From: Saprospiraceae bacterium
Lineage (GTDB): Bacteria; Bacteroidota; Bacteroidia; Chitinophagales; Saprospiraceae
NCBI GenBank assembly: GCA_020631375.1
Contig: JAHDHJ010000002.1
Span: forward strand, 7,889 to 49,034
DNA length: 41,146 nucleotides
Direction of reading: 5' to 3'
The stretch's first letter is position 1. Each line of letters begins with the position of its first letter. The notes under the pieces are model-generated. The model was not told the origin of the DNA. It saw nothing but the letters and a program-made list of their open reading frames with translations, and did not search any database. Below, piece by piece: positions 35,388-41,146 of the stretch. A program made the position numbers and the translations under genes.

Positions 35388-36470
35388 TTAGCCAATTAAT
35401 TTCTGTGTTTCAAATCTTTTGATTTTTCCCGAAGCTGTTTGGATGAACGCTTTGATACAAAATATTTTTTTAGGTTTTTCGTATTTGTCAAGGACTAAAG
35501 CCAAGTCCTTATTAAGGGAAACCTTATCTAAATTTTGTTCTTTATCCTCTATGATGAGAATCAGTTCTTCTCCTAGAGATTCGTGTTTTCGAGAAGAAAT
35601 GAAGAAAGGTTTTTTGATTAGTTTGCTTATTTTTCTTTCAATTTCTTCGGGATGGATTTTCACCCCCCCTGAATTAACCACATTGTCATATCTGCCCAAC
35701 CACTCGAATTCGGTATCGGATATTAATTTGACAACATCGTTAGTAGTTATGACATTCTCTGTGACCATTGGTGCATTTATGACCAAGCAATCCCGATTAT
35801 CCAAGGAAATGGAAACATTCTCTAAGGTTTTATAATAGGGCGTTTTGTTTTCACCATTCAGTTGCTTCACAGCTATGTGGGTCACGGTTTCCGTCATGCC
35901 GTATGTAGCAAAACATATTGTAGGGATTTTTTGGACTTTTGACAATAATGAGGACGAAACTGCAGCACCTCCTATAATCAGCTTTTTTATTTGATTGAGA
36001 CTTACTCTTTCCAGTGTTTTTTCAACTTGCAAGGGAATCATGGCTGCAAAGTCTATCCCTTTAGATATTTGCTTTATGGGATTGCTTGTAGGTTTTACAC
36101 AAATAAGATCTAGTCCCAAAACGAATGCTCGTACAAGCATCATCTTGCCTGCGATATAATGTATTGGCAAACAAAGCAAGCCCTTGTTTCCTTTTTGTAA
36201 ATCGAAATATTTTCCGGTTGCCTTAGCTGAATTCACCATGTATTGCTTCGCAATTTTAATGGGTTTCGGTTTTCCCGTAGAACCGGAAGTATTCGCAAGG
36301 ATGTAGTCTTTATCATCTATCCATTCTAGGATGAAAAGCCAAATGCTTTTTCCCCATTCATCAAAATCCTTGGAATTTATGACAGAATCAATGTTTTTTT
36401 CCAATGCTTGTTTATCATAAAAGACGCCGTCAATAGTAATTGAATTAAAGGAGGAATAAGTTTTTTTCAT
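35388..36470 (-). CDS. menE: o-Succinylbenzoate--CoA ligase-like AMP-binding enzyme
   Basis: A 360-residue acyl-adenylate-forming enzyme, assigned to menaquinone synthesis (activation of o-succinylbenzoate with ATP and CoA). The ATP loop is ANTSGSTGKPKPIK (about residues 59-72), the second motif is FATYGMTETVTH, the hinge region YDNVVNSGGVKIHPEEIE, and the catalytic lysine is near the end in TASGKIKRFET. The start at 36470 is used because its ATG overlaps the nadD stop as ATGA; the reading frame extends five codons further. The protein is shorter than typical MenE (about 450 residues), which is usual for Bacteroidota versions. The precise acid substrate rests on family resemblance. Confidence 0.82.
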   Translation of the reverse strand: MKKTYSSFNSITIDGVFYDKQALEKNIDSVINSKDFDEWGKSIWLFILEWIDDKDYILANTSGSTGKPKPIKIAKQYMVNSAKATGKYFDLQKGNKGLLCLPIHYIAGKMMLVRAFVLGLDLICVKPTSNPIKQISKGIDFAAMIPLQVEKTLERVSLNQIKKLIIGGAAVSSSLLSKVQKIPTICFATYGMTETVTHIAVKQLNGENKTPYYKTLENVSISLDNRDCLVINAPMVTENVITTNDVVKLISDTEFEWLGRYDNVVNSGGVKIHPEEIERKISKLIKKPFFISSRKHESLGEELILIIEDKEQNLDKVSLNKDLALVLDKYEKPKKIFCIKAFIQTASGKIKRFETQKLIG

Positions 36471-37084
36471 TCTTTGACTTTCCATAATTTATGATAAATC
36501 TTATCGGCAATAATCGCATCATGAACCCTGTCTGGAACTAGATATCTGATGGAATGTCCCTCCCTGAGTTGTTTTCGGATATAGCTCGCAGAAATGTTCA
36601 ATAAAGGGGCCTCGAGCAACTTTATTCTTGGGTGGTTTTGTAGCTCACCGAGTTCATATTCGGGTCTTTTATAGACAAGGATGTCATGATGTTGGAGAAT
36701 CAATTCATAATTTTTCCATTTATGTAGGGTTCCCAAATTATCTCCTCCCATGATGAGGGAGAATTCTTTATCTGGATATTTTTCCTTCAAATAAGTCAGC
36801 GTATCAATTGTATAGGAAGGTTTCGGAAGGCTGAATTCTATATCCGAAGCGTCCAGTTTTGTGTTGTCACCTATAGCTAGTTTTACTAAATGTAAACGAT
36901 CGTAATCATTGGCGAGCGTACTCTTTTTTTTGTGTGGATTTTGTGGGCTGACCACCATCCAAACCCTATCTACTTCGGATCTTTCTGCCATGAATTCAGC
37001 AATGATCATATGTCCGGTATGCACCGGATTAAAAGAACCGAAAAACAAACCTATCTTATTCAATCTAATGTGTTTTTTATTCAA
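36467..37084 (-). CDS. nadD: Nicotinate-nucleotide adenylyltransferase
   Basis: Transfers AMP from ATP to nicotinate mononucleotide, making deamido-NAD. The nucleotidyltransferase signature is IGLFFGSFNPVHTGHMIIAEF, cited by GLFFGSFNPVHTGHM, and the C-terminal motif is LNISASYIRKQLREG (SxTxxR-like). No ATG precedes the conserved core. Two TTG codons are possible: 37084 (205 residues) and 37063, which would give MNKIGLFFGSFNP, closer to the usual family N-terminus. An in-frame stop lies just upstream. It overlaps menE by ATGA at its 3' end. The gene borders the gene-poor island. Confidence 0.92.
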   Translation of the reverse strand: MNKKHIRLNKIGLFFGSFNPVHTGHMIIAEFMAERSEVDRVWMVVSPQNPHKKKSTLANDYDRLHLVKLAIGDNTKLDASDIEFSLPKPSYTIDTLTYLKEKYPDKEFSLIMGGDNLGTLHKWKNYELILQHHDILVYKRPEYELGELQNHPRIKLLEAPLLNISASYIRKQLREGHSIRYLVPDRVHDAIIADKIYHKLWKVKE

Positions 37085-37124
37085 GTTGATAGTTGCAACT
37101 TGGGTTTTTTATTGAGAAAATAAT

Positions 37125-37265
37125 TCAATGCTTTTTTTGCAAATCGCTGGTTCTGTCTAATTCCTTTAGGTCAATAAAAATATTATAAACTTTCCATTTA
37201 TTTTTGCCCTCTTCCAAAATGGAAATTTCTTCTTCCCCATCATTACAAGAATATTTACAAGACAT
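37125..37265 (-). CDS. Possible small ORF or remnant (46 aa)
   Basis: Reads from an ATG at 37265 as MSCKYSCNDGEEEISILEEG and on through a Trp-containing stretch to QKKH. The open frame extends about 18 codons upstream without an ATG (GISYVTIENINCSLNDKTK). It overlaps nothing and has a plausible amino acid mix with three cysteines. It could be the frameshifted 3' part of the ORF at 37328, whose stop lies just before it in another frame. No family is recognised; it may be non-functional. Confidence 0.25.
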   Translation of the reverse strand: MSCKYSCNDGEEEISILEEGKNKWKVYNIFIDLKELDRTSDLQKKH

Positions 37266-37327
37266 TTTGGTTTTATCATTAAGGGAACAATTAATGTTTT
37301 CAATGGTAACGTAGCTTATCCCCCTTA

Positions 37328-37630
37328 CTATCTATGCCCTTTAGGAAATATTTCCATATCTTCCACATAAGCCAAAATACTTCCTGTACTGATTTTTTTC
37401 ATTTTGCTGAAATTCCCATTCTCTAACCATTCCGACCACCTGAATCGTGGTGGTTTTGGGTCATTTTGCAATTCTTTATTCGCAGAACCCGATTGGCGGA
37501 TGCAAAAAGAAAGAATATGCCTGGAATTAGAGGGAATTTCAATTTCATCCTTAAGAGCATGTTTAAATTTAACATTTTGGGCTAAAAATATCCCTTTTCC
37601 GATTATATTTCCACGCCTCTGTCGTGGCAA
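37328..37630 (-). pseudogene. Chimeric ORF: unknown gene remnant running into an inverted-repeat element
   Basis: A 100-residue open frame with no ATG (first candidate start is TTG). Its first 26 codons lie inside the inverted-repeat element at 37552-37783, whereas residues 27-100 (KDEIEIPSNSRHILSFCIRQ onward, including PKPPRFRWSEWLENG) lie outside. The outside part looks protein-like and may be the end of a gene interrupted by the element. Deleting 37552-37783 would join it in frame to an ATG at 37814 (MFGIAFALEY), making 84 residues, but that ATG itself lies in a terminal-repeat-like sequence. No family is recognised, so the call is tentative. Confidence 0.35.
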
Positions 37631-37783
37631 ACTGTTTCAAAATACTCATTTAGCTAAGGCTAAATTACTCACGATAGATTATCTATGGTGTTCGTGAAAC
37701 TTGCGGTTTCCGTTTTTTGTGCCTCGTCTAATCAAAAAAATGACTGTTTTTAACTCCAAAAGCCAATTTTAAACATGCTCTTA
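37552..37783. mobile_element. 232-bp MITE-like inverted-repeat element
   Basis: The ends are inverted copies of TAAGAGCATGTTTAAA (16 of 16 identical), continuing imperfectly for about 12 bp. The interior has no transposase but a perfect 7-bp hairpin, ATTTAGC-TAAG-GCTAAAT, at 37648-37665. If the repeats begin at AGAGC, the flanking TA on each side could be a target duplication; if they begin at TAAG, no duplication is seen. A third end-like sequence lies 18 bp further out (37801-37819). Confidence 0.65.
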
Positions 37784-37800
37784 TATATTCCAAAGCAAAA

Positions 37801-37819
37801 GCAATTCCAAACATGCTTT
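37801..37819 (-). repeat. Third terminal-repeat-like sequence
   Basis: Read on the minus strand, AAAGCATGTTTGGAATTGC is close to the right end of the neighbouring element (AGAGCATGTTTAAAATTGGC), in the same orientation. It suggests a nested or tandem insertion. Confidence 0.4.
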
Positions 37820-38264
37820 ATTTTAAGTAATCAATTAGCTTTAAGCAATAAAGTTAATAATTATTACAACAATGGGAAATTGCCTTGGCTATTGATACTG
37901 TGGTCAATGCGGTATTGAAGTGGAAATGCAATTTTGTTTCTCTCCTGTTATGGCAATGTTCCAATCCGGGACTCTGCTTGGAATTCCGATAGAGGAATTC
38001 GTTTCGTTTCGCAAAATCAAAACTATGGCTTTTACCTTTTTTATGTCTATATAATAGAAATCTTCACGAACCATTGCTACGAAAACCACCTGATAAATAT
38101 GAATCGTCTAACATCTGAAATCGGTTGCGTTTTACGCAACCTGAATTATTTAATTCCGGATTACATCATAAAAATCCAAGCATTAGTCGATAAGAAATGA
38201 ACCGTATGTTCATTTGCTACATCTTTGTTTTAGTATTGTATCATAAAATAAAAAATTATAGATC
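37820..38264. other. Gene-poor part of the island
   Basis: About 445 bp before the DUF4870 gene. It contains an EcoRI-site hairpin (GAATTCC-GATAGA-GGAATTC, 37981-38000) and the palindrome copy at 38124-38155. A 61-residue minus-strand frame (37904-38089) has no ATG-based start and no recognised family. No convincing gene is present. Confidence 0.5.
38124..38155 (+). repeat. TTGCG palindrome with conserved flank, copy B
   Basis: GTTGCGTTTTACGCAAC followed by CTGAATTATTTAATT. The palindrome is identical to the copy at 33681-33697 and the flank differs at two positions. Here it is intergenic, about 110 bp upstream of the DUF4870 gene. Confidence 0.75.
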
Positions 38265-38642
38265 ATGGAAGATATGTTTGTTCCTTCAGAATCAGAAACC
38301 TTAGCTGGACAAGATGAAAAGCTTTGGGGCATGTTGTCACACTTGAGTACCTTTTTGGGAGGTGCTTTTCCCATTGCTAATATCATAGCTCCTCTTATTC
38401 TAATGTCTTATTATCAGGATAAATCGGAATTTGTTTCCAATCATGCCAAGGAAGCCTTGAATTTTCAGATTTCTTTGGTACTTTATTATTTCATTGCCGG
38501 TTTATTAGCATTCGTATTCATAGGTTTTCTTTTCATACCTATAATATTTATCGGTTCAATAATATTGACAATTAAAGCAGCATTAGATGCAAACAAAGGA
38601 GAAAGGGTTTCCTATCCATTCTCCATAAGATTCATAAAATAA
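38265..38642 (+). CDS. DUF4870 small membrane protein
   Basis: A 125-residue inner-membrane protein. A short acidic N-terminus precedes DEKLWGMLSHLSTFLGG, the usual DUF4870 opening, then hydrophobic segments at about residues 30-50, 66-95 and 90-112 separated by DKSEFVSNHAKEALNFQ. The family is widespread and its function unknown. The ATG at 38265 is the only reasonable start. It is closed by a strong terminator and is probably transcribed alone. Confidence 0.88.
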   Translation: MEDMFVPSESETLAGQDEKLWGMLSHLSTFLGGAFPIANIIAPLILMSYYQDKSEFVSNHAKEALNFQISLVLYYFIAGLLAFVFIGFLFIPIIFIGSIILTIKAALDANKGERVSYPFSIRFIK

Positions 38643-38664
38643 ATTCTAACAATAAAATTATTGG

Positions 38665-38699
38665 AACGCCCACTTTGAAAAGTCAAAGTGGGCGTTTTT
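38665..38699 (+). terminator. Terminator after the DUF4870 gene
   Basis: A perfect 14-bp stem (38665-38678 with 38683-38696), 4-nt loop AAAG, and a T run. Confidence 0.93.
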
Positions 38700-38743
38700 A
38701 TTTCATGTTTTATAAAATTGTATTTTTACAAAAAAAATATAAT

Positions 38744-39196
38744 ATGAAAATATTAATGGTTTGTTTGGGGAATATATGCCGTTCTCCATTGGCGGAAGGA
38801 ATTATGAAAGCTAAGATTGAAGAAAATAATTTGGATTGGGAAGTGGATTCCGCAGGAACGGGAAGTTGGCATGTAGGGAATTTACCTGATATACGTTCCA
38901 TTAAAGTAGGCAAAACCCACGGAATAGATATTACAGACCAGCAAGCAAGGCAGTTCACAAAATCAGATTTTGAAAAATTCGATTTAATCTTCGCAATGGA
39001 TGCTTCCAATTATCAGAATATTGTCCGTATGTCAAATAATGAAGATCAAAAAAACAAAGTCCATCTCATTATGAATATGGTCAATCCCGGAATGAACCAA
39101 ACCGTGCCTGACCCATATTATGGAGACGATGGTTTTGAAAATGTATATCAAATGCTGGACTTGGCTTGTGGAAAAGTGATTGAGAAGTATGGTTAA
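38744..39196 (+). CDS. Low-molecular-weight protein-tyrosine phosphatase
   Basis: A 150-residue cytosolic phosphatase. The ATG at 38744 is chosen because the domain starts immediately (MKILMVCLGNICRSPLAEGI); the open frame extends 23 codons further without sense. The P-loop C(x)5R is CLGNICR (Cys7, Arg13), and the general acid Asp123 lies in VPDPYYGDDGFE. All catalytic residues are present. The LMW-PTP fold acts on phosphotyrosine or on arginine phosphate; no kinase partner is nearby to say which. It converges on pcm after 50 bp. Confidence 0.95.
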   Translation: MKILMVCLGNICRSPLAEGIMKAKIEENNLDWEVDSAGTGSWHVGNLPDIRSIKVGKTHGIDITDQQARQFTKSDFEKFDLIFAMDASNYQNIVRMSNNEDQKNKVHLIMNMVNPGMNQTVPDPYYGDDGFENVYQMLDLACGKVIEKYG

Positions 39197-39246
39197 AAGT
39201 GATCAAAATTAAAATAATGAATAATACTAAAAATTAGAATGAAACA

Positions 39247-39906
39247 TCACTTCTCGGATTCATTCACTCCCTCTAAAAAAGGAACAAAACGAAAAATTCC
39301 ACCCTCTTTCAGCACTTCCATTTTCCCCTCTTCCGTTTTTGTAAAACAAAGCATTTTTTTCTTTTCATTCTCTCCAAAAGGAATCACCATCTTTCCTCCT
39401 ACTTTCAATTGTTGGAAAAGCTTATCAGGAAATTTATCAGCACCCGCAGTAATGATTATCCCATCGAAAGGAGCAAATTCGGGGACCCCTTTAAAACCAT
39501 CCTTATAATACATCCGTATCCTTTCCAACCCCACTTGCTCCAAAAGTTTTTTTGTTTTATGGTATAAATCCTCCTGTCGTTCAATCGTAAAAACCCTGGC
39601 ACCCAACAATGCTAGAATTCCCGCCTGATAACCGGAACCCGTTCCGATTTCCAAAATCTTATCCCGTTTTTTCACTTCTAGCATTTCCGTTTGGTAGGCA
39701 ACAGTGTAAGGCTGGGAAATCGTCTGTTTGTTTCCGATAGGAAAAGCCTTATCCTCATAAGCGTGTTCCTCGAAAGCATTATCAAGGAAAAAATGTCTGG
39801 GCAAAGAAAAAATAGCGTCCAATACCCTCTTATCCTTGATGCCCTTGGATTGGAGTGTGCGGACTAATTTTTTCCTCAATCCCTTATGTAAATATGTGTC
39901 TTTCAA
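39247..39906 (-). CDS. pcm: Protein-L-isoaspartate O-methyltransferase
   Basis: Repairs isomerised aspartyl residues in aged proteins by SAM-dependent methylation. It has 219 residues. The conserved N-terminal substrate loop is present (YEDKAFPIGNKQTISQPYTV, cited by AFPIGNKQTISQPYTV), as are SAM motif I, ILEIGTGSGYQAGILALLG, and the later motif FDGIIITAGADKFPDKL. The start is a TTG at 39906 (LKDTYLHKGLRKK read as MKDTYLHKGLRKK); an in-frame stop lies upstream and there is no ATG. Homocysteine and SAM turnover (ahcY) is encoded elsewhere in this window but is not linked. Confidence 0.94.
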   Translation of the reverse strand: MKDTYLHKGLRKKLVRTLQSKGIKDKRVLDAIFSLPRHFFLDNAFEEHAYEDKAFPIGNKQTISQPYTVAYQTEMLEVKKRDKILEIGTGSGYQAGILALLGARVFTIERQEDLYHKTKKLLEQVGLERIRMYYKDGFKGVPEFAPFDGIIITAGADKFPDKLFQQLKVGGKMVIPFGENEKKKMLCFTKTEEGKMEVLKEGGIFRFVPFLEGVNESEK

Positions 39907-39990
39907 GTAAGAAGCAATAAGGATTTGTTATAAAATAAAACGGACGATGTTATTTAGTGACAGCAAGATAGCCATTTCGCTAATCTTCCT

Positions 39991-39998
39991 TATATTTG
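39991..39998 (+). promoter_or_regulatory. Candidate -7 box (TATATTTG) for the phosphohexomutase gene
   Basis: An exact TAnnTTTG match 53 bp upstream of the start codon. No -33 TTG was seen at the expected distance. Confidence 0.45.
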
Positions 39999-40051
39999 AA
40001 CTCTTTTTTAGGGATATTAATTCCTAGAACCAATATAAATCAAGACCTAAG

Positions 40052-41146
40052 ATGACAAAAATTAAATTCGGCACAGATGGATGGCGAGCGATAATCGCCC
40101 AAGAGTACACAGTTGATAATGTAAAAAGAGTAGCTGAAGGAACAGCATTATGGATGAAGAGCCAAGGCTTCAAGAAAGTGGTCATCGGGCATGATTGTCG
40201 TTTTGCTGGGGCAATGTTTTCCCAAACTACAGCTAGAATTATGGGATTGCATGGAATCAAGGTGAATCTCGCAAAGGACTTTGTTTCGACACCTATGGTT
40301 TCTCTGGGAGTCGTCAAAACCAAGTCAGATTTGGGTATTGTCATCACAGCGAGCCATAACCCTCCATCTTATAATGGATTCAAACTGAAATCTTCTTATG
40401 GTGGTCCAACAATTCCCAAGGATATTGCAGCAGTGGAAGCATTATTGCCTGATACGCCGACTACGGAAACTTTACCGACACTGGAAAAAATGTTCGATGA
40501 CGGTCTTTTGAATTATATAGATTTAGAAGACATGTACATTGAGAATGTAAAGGAAAATTTTGATTTGGATGCTATCCGCAATTCCAATATCGGATTGGCA
40601 TATGATGCAATGTATGGAGCCGGGATGAATGTCATCAAACGTTTATTGCCTGATTCCAAAATGCTACACTGCGATTATAATCCATCTTTTATGGGACAGG
40701 CTCCCGAACCGATTCATCGTAACTTATTGGAACTATCAAAAACTTTGGCAAATGACCCTAAATTGAATTTAGGCTTAGCCAATGATGGCGATGCCGATCG
40801 TATAGGCATGTATGATGAAGATGGCAATTTTGTGGATTCGCATCATTTATTGCTTTTGCTTTTATATTATATGCACAAGCATAAAGGATTGACGGGAAAG
40901 GTCATCATAACGTTTTCAGTTACCGACAAGATGAAAAAATTGGCCGAAAAATTCGGCTTGGAAATAGAAGTCACCAAAATCGGATTCAAGTACATTGCAG
41001 AAATCATGATTAATGAAGATGTAATCGTAGGAGGTGAAGAGTCTGGAGGTTTGGCTGTGAAAGGTTACATTCCGGAAAGGGATGGAATTTGGAATGGGTT
41101 GCTCATCATGGAATTCATTGCCAAGACAGGAAAAACCATTAAGGAA
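40052..41146 (+). CDS. Alpha-D-phosphohexomutase (phosphoglucomutase/phosphomannomutase family), partial
   Basis: The first 365 residues of a cytosolic enzyme that moves phosphate between C1 and C6 of hexose phosphates; the gene runs off the window's right edge without a stop. The catalytic phosphoserine is Ser101 in TASHNPPSYNG, the magnesium loop is NDGDADR (244-250, Asp245/247/249), and the sugar-binding loop is GEESGG (328-333). The N-terminus KFGTDGWRAIIA is the standard opening. Whether the substrate is glucose-, mannose- or glucosamine-phosphate cannot be settled from this part. Full family members are about 450-470 residues, so roughly a fifth is missing. Confidence 0.95.
   Translation, partial: MTKIKFGTDGWRAIIAQEYTVDNVKRVAEGTALWMKSQGFKKVVIGHDCRFAGAMFSQTTARIMGLHGIKVNLAKDFVSTPMVSLGVVKTKSDLGIVITASHNPPSYNGFKLKSSYGGPTIPKDIAAVEALLPDTPTTETLPTLEKMFDDGLLNYIDLEDMYIENVKENFDLDAIRNSNIGLAYDAMYGAGMNVIKRLLPDSKMLHCDYNPSFMGQAPEPIHRNLLELSKTLANDPKLNLGLANDGDADRIGMYDEDGNFVDSHHLLLLLLYYMHKHKGLTGKVIITFSVTDKMKKLAEKFGLEIEVTKIGFKYIAEIMINEDVIVGGEESGGLAVKGYIPERDGIWNGLLIMEFIAKTGKTIKE

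Noticed and set aside
37554-37783. Clean TA target-site duplication proving an IS630- or IS5-type origin
   Set aside because: The TA on each side can equally be part of the inverted repeats, and removing a single TA does not restore the ATG-started frame. The family cannot be decided.
37904-38089. 61-residue minus-strand ORF
   Set aside because: It lacks an ATG start, has no recognisable family and lies in a repeat-rich island; coding is not supported.

Overview
This window looks like a chromosomal segment of a free-living Bacteroidota, most likely a Saprospiraceae-like lineage. It is AT-rich, and several genes are preceded by the Bacteroidota -7 box TAnnTTTG rather than a sigma-70 -10 box; no Shine-Dalgarno pattern stands out. 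Three secreted proteins end in type IX secretion (T9SS) C-terminal domains. Families typical of the phylum (GSCFA, DUF4837, DUF6029, Omp28-like, DUF1573) sit among housekeeping genes. No rRNA, tRNA, CRISPR array, phage or complete transposase gene was seen.

Layout. 1-5.2 kb: cell-envelope genes (Omp28-like lipoprotein, a small unknown protein, an MscS channel, a DUF6029 outer-membrane protein and a T9SS cargo). 5.3-8.2 kb: glycine decarboxylase gcvP on the minus strand. 8.5-11.2 kb: an HD-domain protein fused to a Pycsar-effector-like (PycTM/DUF5706) membrane module, converging on an unknown 467-residue protein. 11.4-15.8 kb: two large T9SS cargo proteins, one dockerin/cohesin-like, the other a cysteine-patterned PKD-like repeat protein with a Kazal-like insert. 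16-18.2 kb: ahcY and a second HD-domain protein. 18.5-22.5 kb: an HtrA/Deg protease and parC. 22.6-23.8 kb: rhodanese and panC. 23.9-28.2 kb: ftsH and rsfS divergent from birA and a GSCFA gene. 28.2-29.7 kb: an ECF sigma factor with a membrane/TPR partner. 29.8-33.5 kb: DUF4837 lipoprotein, an MltD-like lytic transglycosylase and a DUF1573 protein. 33.7-37.1 kb: nadB, menE and nadD. 37.1-38.26 kb: a gene-poor island with a 232-bp inverted-repeat element, ORF remnants and a palindrome. 38.27-41.1 kb: DUF4870 protein, low-molecular-weight tyrosine phosphatase, pcm, and a phosphohexomutase cut off by the window edge.

Most genes form one- or two-gene units closed by strong hairpin-plus-T-run terminators, often bidirectional. 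Linked pairs are birA/GSCFA and nadD/menE (ATGA overlaps) and the sigma factor with its partner (4-nt gap). nadB and nadD both serve NAD synthesis. Four conserved genes (rsfS, nadB, nadD, pcm) have no usable ATG and appear to start at TTG.

The least explained material is non-coding. One repeat is a 36-bp TAGAT-rich sequence that begins exactly at the stop codon of two unrelated genes. A second is a family of TTGCG...CGCAA palindromes with a shared flank, one of which appears to form the first codons of the second HD gene. The third is the MITE-like element at 37.55-37.78 kb. Among the proteins, the HD-PycTM fusion, with poly-A tracts exactly between its two halves and no cyclase nearby, is the best candidate for an undercharacterised signalling function.
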